In this document: positions 7,398-12,527 of the stretch, in pieces | Layout: every line of letters starts with the position of its first letter | How positions within the stretch are numbered: position 1 is the first letter of the stretch | NCBI GenBank assembly: GCA_903860085.1 | Contig: CAIOPD010000178.1 | Coordinates: forward strand, 1 to 16,651 | Reading direction: 5' to 3' | From: an uncultured Pseudomonadota bacterium | GTDB taxonomy: Bacteria > Pseudomonadota > Gammaproteobacteria > Burkholderiales > Methylophilaceae | Length of the DNA: 16,651 bases | Made by a program: the position numbers and the translations under genes | Notes under the pieces: generated by a model | The model's input: only the letters and a program-made list of their open reading frames with translations | The model's database searches: none | Told to the model about the DNA's origin: nothing

Positions 7398-7595
7398 ATG
7401 AGAACAACCGTAACGATTGAAGACTCGCTGTATGAGAAGGCTCTGGAGGTTGCAGACCCCGCCATGGACAAAGCTGATCTATTCAGAGAGGCAATCAAGA
7501 TATTCGTCAGAGTTCAGGCATCAAGACGGCTGTCTGCGTTAGGAGCATCCATGCCGGATATGGATGACATTCCTCGTCGGCGTAGTGGCGCTTAA
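7398..7595 (+). CDS. vapB: VapB-type antitoxin
   Basis: Antitoxin of a type II toxin-antitoxin pair; expected to bind the VapC toxin and the operon promoter. The 65 residues start MRTTVTIEDSLYEKALEVAD, the N-terminal strand-helix pattern of the MRTTVTID-type VapB family (ribbon-helix-helix-like DNA binding). The C-terminal part (MPDMDDIPRRRSGA) is the expected toxin-wrapping tail. An ATG at 7344 in the same frame would add 18 residues but lies upstream of the -10 box at 7362-7367, so I start at 7398. Its stop overlaps the vapC start by one base (TAATG). The gene lies inside an inverted-repeat-bounded cassette. Confidence 0.85.
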   Translation: MRTTVTIEDSLYEKALEVADPAMDKADLFREAIKIFVRVQASRRLSALGASMPDMDDIPRRRSGA

Positions 7596-7975
7596 TGATG
7601 GGCGTTTTAGTGGATACTTCCGTATGGGTTAATCATTTCCGTGAGCTCAACCAGGGGTTAATTGACCTGCTTGACTGCGACGCGGTGCTAATTCACCCGA
7701 TGGTCGTGGCTGAGCTTGCATGTGGCACCCCACCTTCGCGTACAGGTACGTTGTCTTCCCTGGCGGCACTAAAGCAGTCGCAGCAGGCAAGTTTGAGCGA
7801 GGTGATGGACTTCATTGAGCGGGAGAAGCTCTATGGCCAAGGGTGCGGCATCGTGGATATGATCTTGCTGGCATCCACACTAATCACTCCAGGTGCAGAG
7901 TTGTGGACGTTGGACAAACGGCTGTCGTCCCTGTCTGAGAAATTTGGCGTAATGTACTACCCAAGACTTCATTGA
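7595..7975 (+). CDS. vapC: VapC-type PIN-domain ribonuclease toxin
   Basis: Toxin of the type II pair, a PIN-domain RNase that in studied members cleaves tRNA or rRNA when free of VapB. In the 126 residues the four acidic metal ligands are visible: Asp7 (VLVDTSVWV), Glu40 (MVVAELACG), Asp88 (GIVDMILLAS) and Asp107 (LWTLDKRL), so it looks catalytically intact. Start at 7595, or the adjacent ATG at 7598; both give the same domain. The stop TGA (7973-7975) overlaps a TTG at 7972 that opens the downstream ogt frame, so the toxin and ogt are joined tail to head. Base composition is clearly more GC-rich than the neighbours. Confidence 0.9.
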   Translation: MMGVLVDTSVWVNHFRELNQGLIDLLDCDAVLIHPMVVAELACGTPPSRTGTLSSLAALKQSQQASLSEVMDFIEREKLYGQGCGIVDMILLASTLITPGAELWTLDKRLSSLSEKFGVMYYPRLH

Positions 7976-8487
7976 TCTTGTTGATATCAACCACGAAATA
8001 CGGATACCCAAAGTATGAAGCCTGTTTTACTGTGCCCTTCGGCACGGTTGCAATTATCTCTGATGATAATCAGCTTAGAATTGATCTGTTTGGTGAAGTA
8101 TTATTAGTAGCGACTCAACCAGCTTCTCAGCAATTAATGTCTAAGTTGTATACACAAATTATGTCCTATTTTGCGCTACCAAGTTTTAAATGTGACTTTC
8201 CACAGTTGACGGGCACGCAATTTCAACTAAGGGTATGGCAGGCGATTTATGCTATTCCCGTTGGAGAAACCCGTACTTATGGTCAACTGGCAGCGTTGCT
8301 CGGCTCGGGACCGCGCGCAGTAGCTAATGCCTGTGGTGCAAATCCATTCCCCATTATTATCCCCTGTCATCGTGTTGTGGCAAAATCTGGCATTGGCGGA
8401 TTTTTGCAGGGCAAGAAAAATGGAGTATTGGTGAAACGATGGTTATTGCAACATGAAGGGATTGATTTAGGAACGGCTCATGCATGA
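7972..8487 (+). CDS. ogt: Methylated-DNA-[protein]-cysteine S-methyltransferase, start rebuilt by insertion
   Basis: Suicide DNA-repair protein that takes the alkyl group from O6-alkylguanine (or O4-alkylthymine) onto a cysteine. In the 171-residue reading the active-site motif IPCHRV places the acceptor at Cys132, preceded by the family pattern GPRAVANACGANPFPIII. FQLRVWQAIYAIPVGETRTYGQLA is the DNA-binding helix-turn-helix region. The catalytic domain is complete. The start is abnormal: there is no in-frame ATG, only TTG at 7972, 7978 and 7981 or GTG at 8032. The first 13 residues (MILLISTTKYGYP) are encoded by the right end of the inserted vapBC cassette. TTG 7972 overlaps the vapC stop (TTGA), so translation may be coupled. 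The original start appears to be the ATG at 7260. The end overlaps xerD by 8 bp. Confidence 0.88.
   Translation: MILLISTTKYGYPKYEACFTVPFGTVAIISDDNQLRIDLFGEVLLVATQPASQQLMSKLYTQIMSYFALPSFKCDFPQLTGTQFQLRVWQAIYAIPVGETRTYGQLAALLGSGPRAVANACGANPFPIIIPCHRVVAKSGIGGFLQGKKNGVLVKRWLLQHEGIDLGTAHA
7980..8009 (-). repeat. Right terminal inverted repeat of the vapBC cassette
   Basis: Ends TACGGATACCC (7999-8009), the exact complement of the left end. Its inner edge, GTTGATATCAAC (7980-7991), is a perfect 12-bp palindrome; the left repeat has the same palindrome with two changes. In frame it encodes the new N-terminus of ogt. Confidence 0.8.
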
Positions 8488-9388
8488 GATTAAAATTGTA
8501 GAATCTGAGTTAGCGGAGCTGGATGCTTTTATTGATCACCTGTGGTTAGAAGATGGCTTATCCAAAAATACATTGGCGAGTTATCGTTTAGATTTAAGTA
8601 TGTTTGCACTATGGATAGCGCAACAACAAAAAACCTTATTAGGCGTCGATCAGGCCGATATTCAACAATACCTAGCAGTTCGATTTCCTCAGTGTAAACC
8701 TCGCAGTATCAGTCGCTTAATAGCCAGTATGCGTCGATTTTATCGATACTTACTACGCGAAAATAAAGTTACCTTAGACCCCACCATACAAATTCAGTCG
8801 CCGAAATTACCACGCAGTCTCCCGAAGAGCTTAGGTGAGGAAGAGGTGATTGCTTTGCTTAAAGCGCCAAATGATTTAGAGCCTGCTGGATTGCGCGACC
8901 GTGCCATGTTGGAGCTACTTTACGCCTGTGGGCTGCGTGTATCCGAGTTGGTTGGAATCAAAACCACTGAAGTGAGTTTAAGTGATGGCGTAGTTCGAGT
9001 CACAGGTAAGGGAAGTAAGACGCGGTTAGTCCCGATGGGTGAAGAAGCGATAGATTGGATTTCGCGCTATCTGCAAGAGGCTAGGCCTGCCATCTTGGAG
9101 CAACGCCTGAGTGATGCCTTATTTGTGACTAATCGAGGTGCTGAGATGACGCGGCAGGCGTTCTGGTATTTAATAAAACGATATGCTTTGGTAGCCGGGA
9201 TTACTAAGCCGATGTCTCCACATGTTTTGCGCCATGCCTTTGCTACGCATTTATTGAATCATGGGGCCGATTTACGCGTGGTGCAAATGTTGCTTGGACA
9301 TGCCGATATTTCTACTACCCAGATTTACACGCACGTTGCCCGCGAGCGTTTAAAGAATCTCCATAGTAATCATCATCCGCGAGGCTAG
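8480..9388 (+). CDS. xerD: Site-specific tyrosine recombinase XerD
   Basis: With XerC it resolves chromosome dimers at dif under FtsK control. The 302 residues show an N-terminal SAM-like core-binding domain (about 10-95, LWLEDGLSKNTLASYRLDL) and a catalytic domain. All catalytic residues are present: Arg153 (CGLRVSEL), Lys177 (TGKGSK), His248 and Arg251 (SPHVLRHAFATHLL), His274 (LLGHADISTTQ) and nucleophile Tyr283 (IYTH). The ending HVARERLKNLHSNHHPRG resembles XerD rather than XerC. AGGA lies seven bases before the ATG. The 8-bp overlap with ogt suggests co-transcription; since the vapBC cassette cut the old ogt start, xerD may now depend on the vapBC promoter or an internal one. Confidence 0.94.
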   Translation: MHEIKIVESELAELDAFIDHLWLEDGLSKNTLASYRLDLSMFALWIAQQQKTLLGVDQADIQQYLAVRFPQCKPRSISRLIASMRRFYRYLLRENKVTLDPTIQIQSPKLPRSLPKSLGEEEVIALLKAPNDLEPAGLRDRAMLELLYACGLRVSELVGIKTTEVSLSDGVVRVTGKGSKTRLVPMGEEAIDWISRYLQEARPAILEQRLSDALFVTNRGAEMTRQAFWYLIKRYALVAGITKPMSPHVLRHAFATHLLNHGADLRVVQMLLGHADISTTQIYTHVARERLKNLHSNHHPRG

Positions 9389-9395
9389 GAGTGCA

Positions 9396-9749
9396 TTAAT
9401 TCTTACTTCTTTCAATCACGACCCCTAGCGCTTTTAGTCCGGGAAGAATAGCCGGTTTAGCCACTTTTATTTTCACACTTAATGCACCGAATTCCTTCAG
9501 TATTAGCTGGCATATATGCTCAGCTAAAGCTTCTACCAGTTGAAAGCTATTGGTGCTTAAGGTATCGCGGATACGCGTGACTACAGCGCCGTAGTCTATC
9601 GTGTCAGCAATACTGTCACTATGGCAGGCGCGGCTTAGATCGTAGCCAATCTCTATATCTAAAATAATAGTTTGCGGTAGTAAGCGTTCCCAAACAGGAA
9701 CGCCCAGTTTGGTTTGTACCTTAACTTCGCTTAAAAAGATGATATCCAT
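9396..9749 (-). CDS. folB: Dihydroneopterin aldolase FolB
   Basis: Folate pathway enzyme that splits 7,8-dihydroneopterin into 6-hydroxymethyl-7,8-dihydropterin and glycolaldehyde. The 117 residues (MDIIFLSEVKVQTKLGVPVWE at the start) have the expected active-site residues: Glu21 (VWERLLPQ), Tyr53 (TIDYGAVV) and Lys98 (KVAKPAIL). QLVEALAEHICQLIL is the conserved helix and the end VVIERSKN is typical. Length matches the family. It is convergent with xerD, with only 7 bp between stops and no obvious terminator, and divergent from plsY across 87 bp. Confidence 0.95.
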   Translation of the reverse strand: MDIIFLSEVKVQTKLGVPVWERLLPQTIILDIEIGYDLSRACHSDSIADTIDYGAVVTRIRDTLSTNSFQLVEALAEHICQLILKEFGALSVKIKVAKPAILPGLKALGVVIERSKN

Positions 9750-9836
9750 GACTTAAGTCGTGCCTATATGGTTTAGAATTACCGCTTACAGATTTTAGAG
9801 CATCTGGCGAGCAATCAGCAAGATGATTAAATTAAG

Positions 9837-10475
9837 ATGAATGAATTAGGCTTTATCCCTGTTACCTTGATCCCACTAATATGGATAGTCACAGGCTATT
9901 TGCTAGGATCTATTGCCTTCGGCATCTTGGTCAGTCGTTTATTTGGGTTGCCTGATCCACGTAGTGTTGGTTCCGGAAATCCTGGTGCGACCAATGTGTT
10001 ACGAAGTGGAAAAAAGTCGGCTGCAGTCTTAACCTTGTTGGGTGATGCCTTGAAAGGCTGGTTTCCAGTTTGGTTAGCAATACAAACTGACATGTCCATG
10101 TGGGTAGTGAGTGTGTTGGGCCTGGCTATATTCCTTGGACATCTTTATCCAATTTATCATCATTTTAAAGGTGGAAAAGGGGTGGCAACCGCTTTTGGCA
10201 TTATGTTGGCGATATCCCCTCTGTTAGGGTTAGCAGTGATGCTCACTTGGATTTTAGTTTTTGCTATAACACGTTACTCTTCTTTAAGTGCGATTGCAGC
10301 AGCAGCGTTAGCACCATTATATGCATGGTATTTATTACCAGAAGCGGATAACTTAGTTGGAATCTCTGATTACGTGCTGGCGATACTGGTGATGATGGCA
10401 CTTCTAATTTGGCGACATAGAAGTAATATCCAAAAACTGCTAGCTGGGACTGAGTCAGGATTTGGTAAGCGTTAG
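9837..10475 (+). CDS. plsY: Acyl-phosphate glycerol-3-phosphate acyltransferase PlsY
   Basis: Inner-membrane enzyme that acylates glycerol-3-phosphate from acyl-phosphate, the first committed step of phospholipid synthesis. The 212 residues are mostly hydrophobic, with about five membrane segments. Motifs seen are GYLLGSIAFGILVSR (20-34), GSGNPGATNVLR (45-56) and GHLYPIYHHFKGGKGVAT (101-118), the three conserved cytoplasmic motifs of the family. The C-terminus GTESGFGKR is basic. The ATG at 9837 has only a weak ribosome binding site. Its TAG stop overlaps the TAA stop of the opposite-strand tsaD by four bases in total. Confidence 0.95.
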   Translation: MNELGFIPVTLIPLIWIVTGYLLGSIAFGILVSRLFGLPDPRSVGSGNPGATNVLRSGKKSAAVLTLLGDALKGWFPVWLAIQTDMSMWVVSVLGLAIFLGHLYPIYHHFKGGKGVATAFGIMLAISPLLGLAVMLTWILVFAITRYSSLSAIAAAALAPLYAWYLLPEADNLVGISDYVLAILVMMALLIWRHRSNIQKLLAGTESGFGKR

Positions 10476-11494
10476 GGTTTTTGTAGCTCAGCTAAATTCC
10501 ATCTAGGTTTCACGCTAAAGTGATGGTTCTGAAGGTCATTAGTCTGCATAGCCTTTAGGCGCATAGCGCCAGCAAAAGCGATCATGGCGCCGTTATCTGT
10601 ACAAAACTCTAAACGTGGATAACTCACCTGGCATAATTTTCGACTGGTAGCGGCATTTAGTTTTTCACGTAATTTTGAGTTCGCACCAACACCGCCTGAA
10701 ACCACTAGGCGATCTAATCCAGTTTCACGTAGGGCGCTCATGCACTTGATGGTGAGCAATTCAGTCACGGCCTCCTGAAATTCCCAAGCAATATCAGCCT
10801 TAGTCGCTTCATCTAAAGGTTGATGTTTGTTGGTGAGTGTTAGTACAGCAGTTTTTAGGCCACTAAAGCTAAAATTTAAATCACCGCTATTAAGTAACGG
10901 ACGCGGTAATTTAAATCGAGGATGACCATTTTCTGCAAGCCTAGCCAATGCTGGACCACCTGGGTAACCTAAGCCCAATAATTTAGCGGTTTTATCAAAC
11001 GCCTCCCCAGCGGCATCATCTAAAGTATCGCCTAAAAGTTGATACTCACCAATGCCATCAACTCGCATTAATTGGCTATGTCCACCAGATACCAGTAGCG
11101 CTACAAATGGAAATGCAGGCGGATTATCTTCTAGCAATGGGGCTAATAAATGACCTTCAAGATGATGAACGCTAATGGTTGGAATTTGCAAACTAAAGGC
11201 TAAGGACTCCGCGAAGCTAGTGCCCACTAACAAGGCTCCAGACAATCCTGGGCCTTGTGTGTAGGCAATTGCGTCAATATCTTGCAGTGTTTTATTGGCT
11301 TCTTTTAAGGTGCGTTCAGTCAGTGGCAAAACTCGCCGAATATGATCGCGCGAAGCGAGTTCTGGCACTACGCCCCCATATTCTGCGTGCATGTCTACTT
11401 GCGAATGTAATGCATGTGACAATAAGCCGCGCTCGGTATCGTATAATGCAATACCTGTTTCATCGCAGGATGATTCAACCCCTAATACCAACAT
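10472..11494 (-). CDS. tsaD: tRNA N6-adenosine threonylcarbamoyltransferase TsaD
   Basis: Catalytic subunit for t6A37 in ANN-decoding tRNAs; transfers threonylcarbamoyl from TC-AMP, working with TsaB and TsaE. The 340 residues start MLVLGVESSCDETGIALYD, the ASKHA-fold phosphate loop, and carry the metal ligands His111 and His115 (HHLEGHL) and Asp300 (FCTDNGAM). SGGHSQL (136-142) and VSGGVGANSKLR (265-276) are standard nucleotide-binding segments. It is read away from rpsU; this tsaD/rpsU divergence is common in proteobacteria. No strong ribosome binding site precedes the ATG. Confidence 0.96.
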   Translation of the reverse strand: MLVLGVESSCDETGIALYDTERGLLSHALHSQVDMHAEYGGVVPELASRDHIRRVLPLTERTLKEANKTLQDIDAIAYTQGPGLSGALLVGTSFAESLAFSLQIPTISVHHLEGHLLAPLLEDNPPAFPFVALLVSGGHSQLMRVDGIGEYQLLGDTLDDAAGEAFDKTAKLLGLGYPGGPALARLAENGHPRFKLPRPLLNSGDLNFSFSGLKTAVLTLTNKHQPLDEATKADIAWEFQEAVTELLTIKCMSALRETGLDRLVVSGGVGANSKLREKLNAATSRKLCQVSYPRLEFCTDNGAMIAFAGAMRLKAMQTNDLQNHHFSVKPRWNLAELQKP

Positions 11495-11573
11495 TTATGT
11501 GTGATCCAATATAATTAAGTCTAATTTGAATGATTTAAATCTTTAAGATTTGACGCTACAACATTTTATTTGA

Positions 11574-11596
11574 GTGCATTTGCAGTACAAATGCAC
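11574..11596. repeat. Perfect 9-bp inverted repeat between tsaD and rpsU
   Basis: GTGCATTTG (11574-11582), spacer CAGTA, CAAATGCAC (11588-11596). It ends seven bases before the -35 box of the rpsU promoter. No T-run follows on either strand, so it is not an ordinary terminator; an operator site is possible. A second, AT-only repeat, AAATCTT (11537-11543) / AAGATTT (11545-11551), lies nearby. Confidence 0.6.
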
Positions 11597-11603
11597 AAAG
11601 TAA

Positions 11604-11632
11604 TTGAATAAAAACAATTATACGATTAAAAT
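11604..11632 (+). promoter_or_regulatory. Sigma70-type promoter of rpsU
   Basis: TTGAAT (11604-11609), a 17-bp spacer, then TAAAAT (11627-11632), followed by AGCGG. It lies 93 bp before the rpsU ATG, and would drive the rpsU-yqeY unit. Confidence 0.65.
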
Positions 11633-11725
11633 AGCGGACTTTTCTCAGGTTTAGAACGCGGATGATTTACATAAATCGCTGCAGTTCACAAAAGCTTGAG
11701 CATTATTACCGATAAGAGAGAACGA

Positions 11726-11938
11726 ATGTCTAGTGTACGTGTAAAAGAAAATGAACCGTTTGACGTTGCCCTTCGCCGTTTTAAACGCTTAATTGAAAAA
11801 ACTGGTTTGTTAAATGACCTTCGCGCGCGCGAATTCTATGAGAAGCCAACGTGGGAGCGTAAGCGTAAAGCTGCTGCTGCGGTTAAGCGTCAATATCGCC
11901 GCTTGCTTAAACAAACACTTCCAGCAAAATTATTCTAA
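11726..11938 (+). CDS. rpsU: 30S ribosomal protein S21
   Basis: Small basic 30S protein needed for initiation on natural mRNAs. The 70 residues (MSSVRVKENEPFDVALRRFK, REFYEKPTWERKRKAAA, KRQYRRLLKQ) align along the whole S21 family. I start at ATG 11726, preceded by AGAGAG at 11716-11721; an in-frame TTG at 11696 would add ten unrelated residues and can be dismissed. It is the first gene of the rpsU-dnaG-rpoD macromolecular-synthesis cluster, here with yqeY nine bases downstream. Confidence 0.96.
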   Translation: MSSVRVKENEPFDVALRRFKRLIEKTGLLNDLRAREFYEKPTWERKRKAAAAVKRQYRRLLKQTLPAKLF

Positions 11939-11947
11939 GAATTTTTC

Positions 11948-12391
11948 ATGTCACTAAAAGCTCAGATATCTGAGGACATGAAAACAGCAATGCGCGCTAA
12001 AGATAGTGTGCGTTTAGGTGCGGTTCGTTTACTTCTCTCTGCAATCAAGCAGCGTGAAGTGGATGAGCGAGTGGAATTAGATGACAGCAACGTAATTGCT
12101 GTGATTGAGAAAATGCTGAAACAACGTCGTGATTCAATTACAGCGTATGAATCTGCAAATCGCCACGATTTAGCTGATATAGAGAAGTTTGAAGTCACTG
12201 TATTGCAAACGTATTTGCCACAGCAGCTATCTGAAGATGAGGTTAAAGCCATTTTAGAACAAGTAGTTGTGGATACGGGTGCAGCGGGCATTAAAGATAT
12301 GAGCAAGGTGATGGCGGCGATAAAGCCACTTGTCGCAGGGCGTGCGGACATGGGGAAAATCTCAGGGTTAATTAAAGCGCGTTTAGGCTAA
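11948..12391 (+). CDS. yqeY: GatB/YqeY domain protein
   Basis: Small helical protein related to the tail of the GatB subunit of tRNA-dependent amidotransferase, which binds tRNA. The role of the stand-alone form is not established. The 147 residues start MSLKAQISEDMKTAMRAKDSVRLGAVRLLLSAIKQREVDER and include YLPQQLSEDEV and GRADMGKISGLIKARLG, all family-typical. It lies between rpsU and dnaG, a known position in betaproteobacteria, starting nine bases after rpsU with no ribosome binding site, so it is probably coupled to it. A strong terminator follows. Confidence 0.93.
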   Translation: MSLKAQISEDMKTAMRAKDSVRLGAVRLLLSAIKQREVDERVELDDSNVIAVIEKMLKQRRDSITAYESANRHDLADIEKFEVTVLQTYLPQQLSEDEVKAILEQVVVDTGAAGIKDMSKVMAAIKPLVAGRADMGKISGLIKARLG

Positions 12392-12411
12392 GAATAAGCC
12401 AAGCAATAATG

Positions 12412-12467
12412 AATTTAGAGCAATAAATGACCAAGGAGCGATAAGCTCCTTTTTTGTTCTCTAAATT
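12412..12467 (+). terminator. Terminator after yqeY inside a larger inverted repeat
   Basis: The core is AAGGAGC (12433-12439), loop GATAA, GCTCCTT (12445-12451), then T to 12455: a textbook intrinsic terminator. It is enclosed by a second perfect 9-bp repeat, AATTTAGAG (12412-12420) and CTCTAAATT (12459-12467). It separates rpsU-yqeY from dnaG-rpoD and may let only part of transcription through. Confidence 0.85.
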
Positions 12468-12527
12468 ACGCTAAAATTATCAACAGAACTTATAAACTCA
12501 GACTTACTTGGTGATTGCAGATAAATT

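Larger units (their letters stand above)
7276..8009 (+). mobile_element. Transposase-less vapBC cassette with terminal inverted repeats
   Basis: A 734-bp segment bounded by inverted repeats at 7276-7305 and 7980-8009 that match at 26 of 30 positions. The outer 11 bp are identical (GGGTATCCGTA on the left, its reverse complement on the right). The flanks carry AAAATATG (7268-7275) and AAAGTATG (8010-8017), an 8-bp direct repeat with one difference that touches the repeat ends exactly, as expected of a target duplication. Inside are only a promoter/operator, vapB and vapC; there is no transposase, so it would need enzymes supplied elsewhere. By hand count 7681-7920 is 56% GC, against about 38% in the first full line of ogt sequence after it. 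I cannot assign a transposon family. Confidence 0.75.

Noticed and set aside
7340..7400. A dif-like XerC/XerD site: TATAA-TGATGCA-TTAT resembles the core of dif, and xerD lies nearby, recalling the pdif toxin-antitoxin modules of some plasmids.
   Set aside because: The centre is 7 bp rather than 6, the outer arm bases do not match, and only one copy is present, whereas a pdif module needs two. It overlaps the -10 box and is better read as an operator.
11696..11725. TTG start for rpsU adding ten residues.
   Set aside because: ATG 11726 has a ribosome binding site and aligns with the S21 N-terminus.
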